DNA of 64,000 bases from UBA6115 sp012514225 (GTDB lineage Bacteria; Bacillota; Clostridia; Christensenellales; Aristaeellaceae), in assembly GCA_036756425.1 (NCBI GenBank), contig DAIOLC010000007.1, positions 21,151 to 85,150 on the forward strand. The letters are read 5' to 3'. The notes beneath the pieces are model-generated. The model did no database searches. It was not told the origin of the DNA and saw only the letters and a list, made by a program, of their open reading frames with translations. The position numbers and the translations under genes were made by a program. This document shows positions 16,462 to 25,250 of the stretch, piece after piece (position 1 is the first letter of the stretch; the number at the start of each line of letters is the position of its first letter).

Positions 16462-18660
16462 TTGGAGCGACTGCGCGGCAAGGCGGCGGGCACGCTGTTC
16501 CGCAACGGGGAAAACGGCTACAGCGTGATTTCCCTGCAGACCGGGGAAGGGCCGGTCACCGTCACGGGCACTTTCCCCGAACTGTCCCAGGGCGAAATAC
16601 TGTCGGTGGAGGGCACCTGGACCCAGCACCCCCAGTACGGGCGGCAGTTCCGCGCCGCCGCCTTCACCGTCGAGGCCCCGCAGACCCGCGGCGCCATCGA
16701 GGCCTACCTGGGCAGCGGGCTCATCAAGGGCGTCGGCCCCAGCACGGCGCGGCTCATCGTGCAGGCCTTCGGCGAGGACACGCTGGAAGTGCTGGCCACG
16801 GCGCCGGAGCGGCTGCGCGAGGTACCCAAAATCGGCAAGGTGCGCATGCGCCAGATCGCCCAGAGCTTCCTGGAGCAGCAGGCCAGCCGGAGCACCTACA
16901 TCTTCCTCCAGCGCTACGGCGTCACCCCCGCGCTGTCCGCCAAAATCAACAAGCTGTACCGCGAACAGGCGGAGCGGCTCATCCGGGACAACCCCTACCG
17001 CCTCATCGACGACATCCAGGGCGTCGGCTTCGCGACCGCCGACCGCATCGCCCAGGCCATCGGCATCCCCGCGGACAGCGCCTTCCGGCTGCGCGCGGGG
17101 CTCAAGTTCGTGCTGCAGGACGCCGCAGGGGCCGGCGGGCACACCTGCCTGCCGGAGGAGGTCCTGTTGCTTCAGGCGGCGGAGCTGCTGGGCGCGGGAA
17201 AGGAGCCGGTGGAGCGCGAGGCGAGGGCGCTGATTCTCAACAAGGAGCTGTTCGCGGACCGGATGGACGGGGAGGACAGGCTCTCCCTGCCCCGCTTCCG
17301 CACGGCGGAGGCCGAGGTCGCCCGGCGATTGCTGTCCCTGGCCGCCGCCCCGCGGCAGACGGCCATGGGCTCCGTCCGGCAAAAAATCGCCGCCTTCGAG
17401 CGCCGGAACGGCATCCGCTTTTCCCCCACCCAGCGCCAGGCGGTCACCCAGGCGGCGCAGTCCGGCCTGATTGTCATCACCGGCGGGCCGGGGACCGGCA
17501 AGACGACCCTCATCAACTGCATCCTTTACGTTCTGGGGCCGGAGCGCAACGTGCTGCTGGCCGCGCCGACCGGGCGCGCCGCCAAGCGCATGGCGGAGGC
17601 CACCGGGCAGGAGGCCAGCACCGTCCACCGCCTGCTGCAGTACGGCGGCGAGGAGGGGCTGTTCCAGGTCAACCAGTCCAACCCCCTGGACTGCGACGGG
17701 GTCATCGTGGACGAGGTGTCCATGATGGACGTCTTCCTGATGCGCAGCCTGCTGTCCGCCCTGCAGGAGGGCACCCACCTCATCCTGGTGGGGGACGCGG
17801 ACCAGCTGCCCAGCGTGGGGCCGGGCAACGTGCTCTCGGACGTCCTCTCCTGCGGGCTGATTCCCCAGGTCCGGCTGACGGAAATCTTCCGCCAGCAGGA
17901 AGGCTCCCTCATCGTGCTCAACGCCCACCGCATCAACCGGGGCGAAGAGCCGGAGCTCAACGCGCAAGGCGGGGACTTCTTCTTCGAGCGCAGGGCGGAG
18001 CCCCAGGCCGCCGCGGCGTGCATCGTCGAATTGTGCCGCACGCGGCTGCCCGGCTACCTGAAGCTCGGGGAGGACGCGCGGGGCATCCAGGTGCTCTCGC
18101 CCACCCGGAAGGGCGAGTGCGGCGTTATCGCGCTCAACCTGCTCCTGCAGGCCGCCCTGAACCCGAAAGCGCCCGGCAAGGCGGAAATCGCCTTCGGCGA
18201 GACCGTTTTCCGGGCGGGCGACAAGGTGATGCACGTGAAGAACAACTACCTGCTGGAGTGGACGGCGCGGGACGGCGCGGCCGGCCAGGGGGTCTTCAAC
18301 GGGGACATCGGCTTTGTCACGGACATCCTGGAAGATGGCCGGCTGGTCAAGGTGCTCTACGACGAGGAGCGCGAGGTCGTATACGAATACGCGCTGCTGG
18401 AGGAGCTGGAGCTGGCCTACTGCCTCTCCGTCCACAAAAGCCAGGGCAGCGAGTTCCCGGCCGTGGTCATGCCCATGACCGGCGGCCCCCGGATGCTGCT
18501 GACCCGCAACCTGCTCTATACCGGGGTCACCCGGGCGAAGGAGCTGGTTGTCCTGGTCGGCCGGGTCGAGGTGCTGCGCCAGATGGTGCGGAACAACCAG
18601 GAGCGCCGGCGCTATTCCGCGCTGGGGCACTGGCTGAGGGTGATGGGGGGCGGCGCGTGA
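16462..18660 (+). CDS. recD2: RecD2 family ATP-dependent 5'-3' DNA helicase
   Basis: This 732-residue helicase starts at TTG 16462, with GGAGGG six bases upstream. The N-terminal half has the OB-like and helix-hairpin-helix regions of RecD2 (IKGVGPSTARLI near residue 90). Walker A GGPGTGKT is at 341-348, Walker B IVDE around D417/E418, and the late superfamily 1 motif SVHKSQGSE near 656-664. Length and domain order match RecD2/YrrC, which works in DNA repair and replication-fork maintenance without RecBC. The stop overlaps the comF GTG by four bases, so translation is coupled to comF and tcdA. Confidence 0.94.
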   Translation: MERLRGKAAGTLFRNGENGYSVISLQTGEGPVTVTGTFPELSQGEILSVEGTWTQHPQYGRQFRAAAFTVEAPQTRGAIEAYLGSGLIKGVGPSTARLIVQAFGEDTLEVLATAPERLREVPKIGKVRMRQIAQSFLEQQASRSTYIFLQRYGVTPALSAKINKLYREQAERLIRDNPYRLIDDIQGVGFATADRIAQAIGIPADSAFRLRAGLKFVLQDAAGAGGHTCLPEEVLLLQAAELLGAGKEPVEREARALILNKELFADRMDGEDRLSLPRFRTAEAEVARRLLSLAAAPRQTAMGSVRQKIAAFERRNGIRFSPTQRQAVTQAAQSGLIVITGGPGTGKTTLINCILYVLGPERNVLLAAPTGRAAKRMAEATGQEASTVHRLLQYGGEEGLFQVNQSNPLDCDGVIVDEVSMMDVFLMRSLLSALQEGTHLILVGDADQLPSVGPGNVLSDVLSCGLIPQVRLTEIFRQQEGSLIVLNAHRINRGEEPELNAQGGDFFFERRAEPQAAAACIVELCRTRLPGYLKLGEDARGIQVLSPTRKGECGVIALNLLLQAALNPKAPGKAEIAFGETVFRAGDKVMHVKNNYLLEWTARDGAAGQGVFNGDIGFVTDILEDGRLVKVLYDEEREVVYEYALLEELELAYCLSVHKSQGSEFPAVVMPMTGGPRMLLTRNLLYTGVTRAKELVVLVGRVEVLRQMVRNNQERRRYSALGHWLRVMGGGA

Positions 18661-19376
18661 ACCGGGCGGCGGGCGCGGTCCTGGACCTGCTGTTCCCCCA
18701 GGCGCGCTGCCTGAACTGCGGCGAGCCGCGGGAGCTGGACGCCGGAAGCGCCCTGTGCGACGGCTGCCGCGCCGCGCTGGAGGGGCTCCGGGTGCCGGGG
18801 AACGCCTGCCCGCGCTGCCTGTCCCCCACGAAGGCCGGGGAACCCTGCGGCTATTGCCTGGGCGGCGGCCTGCCCTCCGTCCGCGCGGCTTACGCCCCCT
18901 TCCTGTACCGGGGCGCCGCGCGCAGGCTGGTCGTCCACCTGAAATTCGGGCCCTTCGAGCTGGCGGCGCGGCCGCTGGCCGCCGCCATGGCGCGCTGCGT
19001 CAGCGGGCTGGCCTTCGACGCGCTGGTGCCCGTCCCCCTGCACCGGCGCGGCCTGCGGGCGAGGGGCGCCAACCAGTCCGCGCTGCTGGCGGGCGGAGTG
19101 TCCGGGGAGACGGGAATCCCCGTCCGGGAAGCGCTGGTCAAACGGCGGGAGACGCGCCGCCAGTCCAGCCTGTCCGCCCGGGCCCGGGAAACGAACGTGC
19201 GCCTGGCCTTTAAGGCGAGGGACAATGTGAGGGGCCTTCACCTGCTGCTGGTGGACGACGTGCGCACCACCGGCGCGACCGCGCAGGACTGCGCGCGTGC
19301 ATTGCTGGCCGCCGGGGCGGAGGCCGTGAGCCTGCTGACGGCCGCCGTCGCCTGGCCGGGAGGGGAAGATGGATAA
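18657..19376 (+). CDS. comF: ComF family phosphoribosyltransferase-like protein
   Basis: It starts at GTG 18657, overlapping the recD2 stop (GTGA), and encodes 239 residues. Four CxxC pairs near the N-terminus (CLNC, CDGC, CPRC, CGYC) form the zinc-binding part of ComF, and the C-terminal half ends with the PRPP-binding loop VDDVRTTGAT. ComF supports DNA uptake or processing in competence; this window also encodes ComEC at 47 kb. Its stop overlaps the tcdA start by eight bases. Confidence 0.9.
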   Translation: MNRAAGAVLDLLFPQARCLNCGEPRELDAGSALCDGCRAALEGLRVPGNACPRCLSPTKAGEPCGYCLGGGLPSVRAAYAPFLYRGAARRLVVHLKFGPFELAARPLAAAMARCVSGLAFDALVPVPLHRRGLRARGANQSALLAGGVSGETGIPVREALVKRRETRRQSSLSARARETNVRLAFKARDNVRGLHLLLVDDVRTTGATAQDCARALLAAGAEAVSLLTAAVAWPGGEDG

Positions 19377-20091
19377 TCAGGAAACCGGCGGCGATTTCCT
19401 CGCCCGCACGCGGATGCTGCTGGGGGACCAGGCGATGGGGCGGCTGAAGGGCGCGCGGGTCGCGGTGTTCGGCTTGGGCGGCGTGGGCGCCGCCTGCGCG
19501 GAGGCGCTGGCGCGAAGCGGCGTGGGGCACCTGACGCTGGTCGACCACGACGTCGTTTCACCGTCCAACCTCAACCGCCAGCTCATCGCCCTGCGCTCCA
19601 CCCTCGGGCAGCAAAAGGCCGACGCCTGCCGGCGGCGGCTGCTGGACATCAACCCGGAGGCGCGCATCGAGGCGCTGCCGGTCTTTGTTTCGGAGGAGAC
19701 CGCGGGCGCGGTGGACTTCGCCGCCCTGGACGCCGCGGCCGACTGCGTGGACACGCTGGCCGCCAAGCTGCTCATCGCGAAGGCGGCGCTACTGGGCGGA
19801 ACCTACCTGGTCAGCTGCATGGGCACGGGCAACCGGCTGGACCCGGCCCGCTTCCGCTTCGCCGACGTGTACGGCACCGCCGGCTGCCCCCTGGCCCGGC
19901 GGATGCGCAAGGCCTGCCGGGAGGCGGGCATCCCCGCGCTCCGTGTGCTGTATTCGGACGAGGGGCCCCTCCCCGCCGCCGTTCACGAGGGCGGCCGCAA
20001 CGCGCCGGGTTCCGTGTCCTTCGTGCCGCCGGTGGCGGGCATGCTGCTGGCCGGGGACATCGTCCGCCGCCTCGTCGGCCGGGGCGTTTAG
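19369..20091 (+). CDS. tcdA: tRNA threonylcarbamoyladenosine dehydratase (TcdA/CsdL)
   Basis: This is a ThiF/E1-like ATP-dependent enzyme that cyclises t6A37 of ANN-reading tRNAs to ct6A. The Rossmann loop FGLGGVG spans residues 34-40, followed by the acidic nucleotide-binding strand VDHD and the SNLNRQ motif typical of the family. At 240 residues it is close to E. coli TcdA. It starts at ATG 19369 inside the end of comF and converges with recX, the two 3' ends overlapping by four bases with no terminator between. Confidence 0.9.
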   Translation: MDNQETGGDFLARTRMLLGDQAMGRLKGARVAVFGLGGVGAACAEALARSGVGHLTLVDHDVVSPSNLNRQLIALRSTLGQQKADACRRRLLDINPEARIEALPVFVSEETAGAVDFAALDAAADCVDTLAAKLLIAKAALLGGTYLVSCMGTGNRLDPARFRFADVYGTAGCPLARRMRKACREAGIPALRVLYSDEGPLPAAVHEGGRNAPGSVSFVPPVAGMLLAGDIVRRLVGRGV

Positions 20092-20738
20092 CCGGCTTCG
20101 TCCCCCGCCCCGGGCCCGTCCCCCTGCAGGGACAGGGCTTTTTCAATGGCGCCGCGCGCCGTGTCCGGCGGGAAGCCGCGCCGCGCCAGCGCGGCGAAGG
20201 CCCGGCGGTAGCGTGCCCGGGCGTCCAGCTTGATGGAGGAGCGCAGGCTCTTCTGCGCCAGCTTCAGCGCGGCGTCCCCGGACGGCCCGGGGTCGAGGCG
20301 GTCCAGCAGCTCCCGCAGCAGGCCTTCCGGCACGCCGTCTGACAGCAGCCGCCGCCGGATTTGCATCACGCCCAGGCTCTTTTCCAGCCGCGACAGCGCG
20401 TTTTGGGCATAGCGCCGGTCGTCCAGGTAGCCCAGGCGGAGCAGGCTGTCCACCGCGCCCCCGGACGCCTCCGCGGAAAACCCGCGGCGGAGAAGCTCCC
20501 CCTCCATCCACCGGCAGGTGCGGTCCCGCCGCTCCAGCAGCCGCGCGGCCTGCTCCAGCGCGAAGCGGGCTTCCTCCGCGGAGAGCCGCCGCCGGTATTC
20601 CCCCGCGTTCACGGCCTCCCCTTCCTGCAGGGGGTGGCGCTTGAACAGCGCGAGGGGCAACTTCAGGCTGCCGCCGCCCTGCAGCCGCACCAGCCGGAAG
20701 CCCGGGCGCGCCAGGATTTCCGTCACGCGGTCAGCCAT
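20088..20738 (-). CDS. recX: Regulatory protein RecX
   Basis: The 216-residue, strongly basic and helical protein shows the RecX three-helix repeats: ALEQ-like helix with LLERRDRT, then LRRGF, SLLRLGYLDDRRYAQN, and a repeated KxARYRRAFAALARRGFP block near the C-terminus. RecX binds RecA filaments and restrains RecA; recA itself is not in the window. The start ATG 20738 overlaps the end of the upstream serine hydrolase gene by eight bases, so the genes are co-transcribed. Confidence 0.9.
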   Translation of the reverse strand: MADRVTEILARPGFRLVRLQGGGSLKLPLALFKRHPLQEGEAVNAGEYRRRLSAEEARFALEQAARLLERRDRTCRWMEGELLRRGFSAEASGGAVDSLLRLGYLDDRRYAQNALSRLEKSLGVMQIRRRLLSDGVPEGLLRELLDRLDPGPSGDAALKLAQKSLRSSIKLDARARYRRAFAALARRGFPPDTARGAIEKALSLQGDGPGAGDEAG

Positions 20739-21873
20739 GGGCCAGCCACCAGCGCAGCAGGTCCTTGTTGAGGTCGGCGACGATGTGCTCCCGCGCTTCC
20801 GACGCCCCGCGGGTCAGGCTGATGATGCCGCGGCTCTTTTCCAGGTCCATGAACAGCATGTTCACCGCCCCGTAGGCCATGCCCTGGTGCCCGTACAGCG
20901 GGCGCTCCGCGATGGAGGCATCCTCCAGGATGAACAGGCCGACGCCCTGCCGCAGGGTCGGGTCCCGCTGCCCCAGGGACGCGTGCGGCCGGCGCATTTC
21001 CAACAGCGTTTCCTCCTTAAAAAAGCCGGGCTTCAGCAGCGCAGCGCCCAGGCGCGCGAGCCCGGCAACGTCCATGCAGCAGCTGCCGTGCGCCAGGGCG
21101 TAGTGCCTTTGGGGGTCGGGCGCGTCCCAGCCCGCGGCGGGGGCGGCCTGCCGCGCCGCGCCGTCGAAGTTGGGCCGAAGCCGCGGCGGCAGCAGCCGCC
21201 GGGCGTCCGCGACAGGCGCCGCCAGCAGGGCGGGGTAATAGCTGGCGCCGATGCCCAGGGGCTCGAACAGCGCGCTTTGCATCGCCCGCTCGAAGGAGAC
21301 GCCCAGCAGCGCCTCCACGGCACAGCCGGCCAGGCCGACGCCGAAGTTGGAGTATTCGCAGCCCTCGCCCGGGAGATGATCCGTATGGCTGTCCCCCGCC
21401 AGCAGCGTTTCCGCGTCCGCACCCCGCGCCAGCCCGTCCAGGTAGGCCCTGCCGTCCCGGATGCCGGCGGTGTGGGTCATCAGCATCCTGAGGGTCACGG
21501 GCCGTTCCGGCGCCGCCGGGTGGCGCAGGCTAAAGGGGAGGGCGCCCTCCAGGTCCGCGTCCGCGTCCAGCGCCCCCCGCTGCCGCAGGCGCATCACGCC
21601 GGCCGCGGTCACCAGCTTGGAGACGGAGGCCAGACGGAAGGCGGTCTCCCCGTTCACGGGCATCCCGCGCCGCGCCGGGCCGTAGACGAGGTGCCCGGTC
21701 AGCCCGTTTTCGTCAAAGAAGGCCAGCGCGCCGCCCAGCGAGCGGTGCCGGCGCAGGACGCGCTCCGCACCCTTCAGGTCCAGGCCGCCCGCCGGCGCGC
21801 CCAGGGCGGACAGCCGCGGGGCGGGCAGGGGAAGGCTTCCCGCCAGGAAGCGGTACAGGCCGGGCACCCTCAT
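20731..21873 (-). CDS. Serine hydrolase, class C beta-lactamase/PBP4* fold
   Basis: This 380-residue protein reads from ATG 21873 with GAGGGGGG upstream; a longer in-frame extension across lgt is spurious. It has the catalytic tetrad motif S-V-S-K (SVSKLVTAAG), the YSN motif (CEYSNFG) and a late GHQG standing for the KTG/HxG box. These are features of beta-lactamase-related esterases and D-aminopeptidases. No signal peptide is obvious, so it may act inside the cell or be exported by another route. The substrate is unknown. It lies between lgt (overlap 4 bases) and recX. Confidence 0.85.
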   Translation of the reverse strand: MRVPGLYRFLAGSLPLPAPRLSALGAPAGGLDLKGAERVLRRHRSLGGALAFFDENGLTGHLVYGPARRGMPVNGETAFRLASVSKLVTAAGVMRLRQRGALDADADLEGALPFSLRHPAAPERPVTLRMLMTHTAGIRDGRAYLDGLARGADAETLLAGDSHTDHLPGEGCEYSNFGVGLAGCAVEALLGVSFERAMQSALFEPLGIGASYYPALLAAPVADARRLLPPRLRPNFDGAARQAAPAAGWDAPDPQRHYALAHGSCCMDVAGLARLGAALLKPGFFKEETLLEMRRPHASLGQRDPTLRQGVGLFILEDASIAERPLYGHQGMAYGAVNMLFMDLEKSRGIISLTRGASEAREHIVADLNKDLLRWWLAHG

Positions 21874-22748
21874 GGTTCCGCCCCCCTCTCGTCCTCCCGC
21901 AGGAAGGCCCGCAGCAGCAGGGCGGCGAAGGCCGCGGCCGCCAGCCAGGCCGCCAGGTAGGCCCAGGGGCTCACGGCGGCGCCCAGGATGACCAGCAGCA
22001 GCGACAGGAGCAGGAGCGGCAGCAGCCGCGGCGCCGCCCCCAGGCGCAGCGCCATGGCGGCGCCCGCCAGCAGCACCAGCAGCGCCGAGAGCGCCTGGGA
22101 AACGCGCAGGGCGCCCCACATCAGGCTGTCCGTGCGCAGCCCCTCGACGACCACGCGCCCCAGGCCGTACCAGAGCAGGTACCAGAGGAAGACAAAGCCG
22201 CTTCCCTTCCTGCGCAGGCGCACCGCCAGGCGGCTGAGCAGGAAGAAGCCCGCCAGGTTCCAGACGGACTCATAAAAAAAAGTGGCCAGGTGCCACCGCC
22301 CGTCCGCGAAGACCGCCACGGGGAAGAACTGCAGCGCCGGGTTGGCGACCGCGTTCCCGTAGGCCTCGCCGTTGAAGAAATTGCCCCAGCGGCCGATGGC
22401 CTGCGCCAGCAGCAGCCCGGGGGCGACCAGGTCCGCCAGCGCGGGGAAGGGGATACGCCGCCGCTTCGACAGCAGGAAGGCGCCCAGCGCGCCCCCGATG
22501 ACCCCGCCGTAGATGGCCAGGCCACCCTCCCAGACGCGCAGGACGCCCATCAGGTCGCCCCGGTAGCGGTCCCAGGTGAAGGCCACGTAGTACAGCCGGG
22601 AGAACACGACGGCCAGGGGCACCGTCCACAGCGCGAAATCCAGCGGCAAATCCGGGGGCAGGCCCATCCGCCTGGCTTCCCGGGACATGTACAGGACGGC
22701 GGCCAGGATGCCCAGGGCGATGGCCAGGCCGTAGAGGTTCGGCCGCAC
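21870..22748 (-). CDS. lgt: Prolipoprotein diacylglyceryl transferase
   Basis: Lgt transfers diacylglycerol from phosphatidylglycerol to the lipobox cysteine of prelipoproteins in the membrane. The protein is 292 residues with about seven hydrophobic segments. The family signature GRWGNFFNGEAYG and the preceding GGLAIYGGVIGG are intact, with a conserved RxxxEGLRTDS loop later. The N-terminus is short (MRPNLYGLAIALG), with only one base between its ATG and the stop of the upstream aldo/keto reductase, so an alternative overlapping start is possible. The C-terminus has extra hydrophobic segments. Confidence 0.93.
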   Translation of the reverse strand: MRPNLYGLAIALGILAAVLYMSREARRMGLPPDLPLDFALWTVPLAVVFSRLYYVAFTWDRYRGDLMGVLRVWEGGLAIYGGVIGGALGAFLLSKRRRIPFPALADLVAPGLLLAQAIGRWGNFFNGEAYGNAVANPALQFFPVAVFADGRWHLATFFYESVWNLAGFFLLSRLAVRLRRKGSGFVFLWYLLWYGLGRVVVEGLRTDSLMWGALRVSQALSALLVLLAGAAMALRLGAAPRLLPLLLLSLLLVILGAAVSPWAYLAAWLAAAAFAALLLRAFLREDERGAEP

Positions 22749-22749
22749 G

Positions 22750-23892
22750 TCAGGCTTTGCGGGCTTCCAGGTCGATGAGCCGCAGGGAGTCGATGATGGG
22801 CAGTTGCTGGGGGCAGACGGACTCGCACTGGCCGCAGGCCACGCAGAGGGAGCCGTCGCCCTGCTCCCTATTGATGTTGGCGTACTCCCAGGCCAGGGAA
22901 CGGGGGCGGGAGAGCATGTAGGCCTCGTTGTAGGCCTCGAAAATCCGGGGAATCTGCACCCCCTGGGGGCAGGGCTGGCAGTAGTTGCAGGCGGTGCAGC
23001 CGATTTTGACGCGGGATAGGTAGGCCTGCTTGACGGACTTCAGGAAGGCGTGGTCCGCCGCGTCCAGGGAGCCGGGGACGATGCGCTCGAACACGCGAAG
23101 GTTGTCCTCCACCTGCCCCATCGTGGTCATGCCGCTTAGAATCGTCGCCACGTTGCCGAAATCCCCCGCGTAGCGGAAAGCCCATTCCACCGGGGACCAG
23201 CCCCTGCCGTTCTCCCGCATCATCGCGCGGATTTCCTCCGGCGGCTCGGCCAGCGCGCCGCCGCGCAGCGGCTCCATCACCACGACGGGGATGCCCTTCT
23301 CCTGCGCGTACAGCAGGCCCTCCAGGGTGGCCTGGTTTTCGTCGTCCAGGTAGTTGAACTGGATTTGCGCCATCGCCCAGTCATAGTCGTCGACGATGCG
23401 CAGGAAGGCGGCCTTGTCGTCGTGGAAGGAAAACCCGGCGTGGCGGATCCGGCCGTCCTGTTTCGCCCGCTCCAGGAAGGCGGGGTAGTTGAGGCGCTTG
23501 AGCTTGTCGAAGGCCTCCCCGTTCAGGGCGTGCAGCAGGTAGAAGTCCAGCGTGGAGACGTCCAGCTTCCTGAGCTGCTCGTCCAGCAGCCGGTCCATGT
23601 CCGACTGGCGCTCCACCAGCCACTGGGGCAGCTTGCTGGTCAGCAGGACCCGCTCGCGGTACCCGTCCTTCAGCGCCAGGCCGGTGACGACCTCGCTTTC
23701 CTTGTGGTGGTAGCCGTAGGCCGTGTCCACGTAGTTGACCCCGCGGTCGATGGCGTGGCGCAGCATGCGGATGGTTTCCCCGCGGTCAATCCGCTCCTTG
23801 CCGTCCTCCGCCTTCACCACCGGCAGCCGCATCATGCCGAAGCCCAGCCGGGAGACCTGCAGCCCGGTTTTCCCGAAAGGTACGTATTGCAT
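22750..23892 (-). CDS. Aldo/keto reductase with C-terminal 2[4Fe-4S] ferredoxin-like domain
   Basis: This is a 380-residue protein from ATG 23892, with AGGAGG upstream. The N-terminal TIM barrel shows AKR residues: GKTGLQVSRLGFG opening, VDTAYGYHHKESE (catalytic Asp/Tyr), LLTSKLP (Lys) and FYLLHAL (His). The last ~110 residues carry two cysteine clusters, CTACNYCQPCP and CVACGQCESVCPQ, as in Clostridia AKRs with a bacterial-ferredoxin tail. It presumably couples NAD(P)H or an iron-sulfur donor to carbonyl reduction; the substrate is unknown. lgt follows within one base. Confidence 0.88.
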   Translation of the reverse strand: MQYVPFGKTGLQVSRLGFGMMRLPVVKAEDGKERIDRGETIRMLRHAIDRGVNYVDTAYGYHHKESEVVTGLALKDGYRERVLLTSKLPQWLVERQSDMDRLLDEQLRKLDVSTLDFYLLHALNGEAFDKLKRLNYPAFLERAKQDGRIRHAGFSFHDDKAAFLRIVDDYDWAMAQIQFNYLDDENQATLEGLLYAQEKGIPVVVMEPLRGGALAEPPEEIRAMMRENGRGWSPVEWAFRYAGDFGNVATILSGMTTMGQVEDNLRVFERIVPGSLDAADHAFLKSVKQAYLSRVKIGCTACNYCQPCPQGVQIPRIFEAYNEAYMLSRPRSLAWEYANINREQGDGSLCVACGQCESVCPQQLPIIDSLRLIDLEARKA

Positions 23893-23954
23893 CCGTTTCC
23901 ATCCTCCTGTCCGGCGTTCCGGCGTCGGGCGGGGCCGATTCCCGCTTGGGCGGT

Positions 23955-23960
23955 ATTGTA
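23955..23960 (-). promoter_or_regulatory. Putative -10 box before the aldo/keto reductase
   Basis: TACAAT on the minus strand, ~60 bases before the start codon and immediately after a hairpin; no good -35 is visible. Confidence 0.35.
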
Positions 23961-23965
23961 CACAA

Positions 23966-24000
23966 AGGCGCCCGCCGCGTCCACCGCGGGGGCGACGCCT
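23966..24000 (-). terminator. Terminator of the fprA-CBM9-serine hydrolase operon
   Basis: A GC-rich imperfect hairpin (AGGCGTCGCCCCCGCG with GCGGCGGGCGCCT) begins at the stop codon of the upstream hydrolase on the minus strand and is followed by TTTGTG. The U-tract is short. Confidence 0.4.
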
Positions 24001-25250
24001 TAGCCGGGGAAGAGCGCGGCCTCCTCCGCCCAGCCGCGGGCGAGCAGGCAATCGCGCACCGGGGCGTGCAGCATCCTGTCCTTCTGGTACACGTAGCGGA
24101 AACTGGAGCGCACCTGCCGCCCGTCCGGCCAGCGCACGCGTCCCTCCCCGCTGTCCGGGAGCCCCAGGGCCTCCGCGGCCTCCTCCGGCTCGATGCGGGA
24201 GACGCGGTTGTGGCAGCGGTTGCCCAAAAACAGGTCGAAGACCCCGTTGTCCGGGTCCACCGCCAGGTGGTTGCCGGTATACCCCGGGAAGGCGAAGGCG
24301 CGCAGCCCCATCCAGGGCGGCACCTCGCTCAGCCGCGCGACGGGCGACTTGGTAAAGCACAGCATCCCCAGGAACTGCCGGTATTCCCCGCCCGCGGCCA
24401 GGACGCCCGTACGGTTGACGCCGATTTCAAACAGCCGGCCCGGCGGGAGCAGCGCGCCGGACAGCAGCCCCTTCGCCATTTTGCACATATCCCCGCAGGT
24501 GGAGAACAGCCCGGCGTGGCCGGGCAGCCCCTTCCCCGTCAGCAGCCGCGCCTTCGGGTCGTGCGGCAGTCCGGGCGGCGGACCCTCCATGACCCGGTAC
24601 GCGCCGTTCTCCACCCGGTGCTCCAGCGCGTAATCCATCAGGTCATGATGCCGCGCCGCGGGCACCCGGTGCCAGGTCTCCCCCATCCCCAGGGGCTTCA
24701 GCACATATTCCGACAGGTAATCGAAAAACGCCCGGCCGCTCGCCGCCTCGAGCGCGTACTTGAGCAGCAGGGCGTTCATGTCCGAATACCGCTTCATGCC
24801 CTCCGCCTTCACGCGCCGGGTCATAAACACCATGCGCTCGGCGCTCCCCGCGTCCGGCTGCGCGTCGATCCGCTCCGGCGTCTGCAGCGCCGCCTGGTAG
24901 GTCAGGCAGTCCAGGACGGTGCAGTCCGAAAGGCCCGCAAAGCGCGCGTCCAGCCCGCCCAGGGTGTCGCCGGGCCGCAGGCGGCCGCGCTCCATCAACT
25001 GCAAAACGCCGACCAGCGTGAACAGCTTGGTCAGCGAGGCGAGGTCGTAGACCGTATCGTCGTCAATTGGCTCCGGCGCGCCGGTAAAAACGCCGCCCGC
25101 CCGCCTAACCTCGCGCTTGAGGCCGACGGAAAAGGAAGTGCTTTCCTTCCCGGTGCCGAAGGCCACGGTCAGGCCCGTCAGCATGCCCATGTCCAGCGCC
25201 AGGCGGCGCATGGAAAGAAGCAGCGCCCGGTCCGCGCCCGCGGCCGTCAT
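24000..25250 (-). CDS. Second serine hydrolase, beta-lactamase family
   Basis: 416 residues, with the active-site S-L-T-K (DLASLTKLF) and the second motif YSDMN (KRYSDMNALLLKY). This places it among class C beta-lactamase-like hydrolases such as the EstB/YbbE type. No signal peptide is seen. The ATG overlaps the stop of the CBM9-like gene (ATGA), so it is third in a fprA-led operon. It shares the fold with the hydrolase at 20731-21873 but the two are not close copies. Confidence 0.83.
   Translation of the reverse strand: MTAAGADRALLLSMRRLALDMGMLTGLTVAFGTGKESTSFSVGLKREVRRAGGVFTGAPEPIDDDTVYDLASLTKLFTLVGVLQLMERGRLRPGDTLGGLDARFAGLSDCTVLDCLTYQAALQTPERIDAQPDAGSAERMVFMTRRVKAEGMKRYSDMNALLLKYALEAASGRAFFDYLSEYVLKPLGMGETWHRVPAARHHDLMDYALEHRVENGAYRVMEGPPPGLPHDPKARLLTGKGLPGHAGLFSTCGDMCKMAKGLLSGALLPPGRLFEIGVNRTGVLAAGGEYRQFLGMLCFTKSPVARLSEVPPWMGLRAFAFPGYTGNHLAVDPDNGVFDLFLGNRCHNRVSRIEPEEAAEALGLPDSGEGRVRWPDGRQVRSSFRYVYQKDRMLHAPVRDCLLARGWAEEAALFPG

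Noticed and set aside
20092..20160. Terminator between tcdA and recX
   Set aside because: Their 3' ends overlap by four bases, and I see no hairpin-plus-T run there on either strand.
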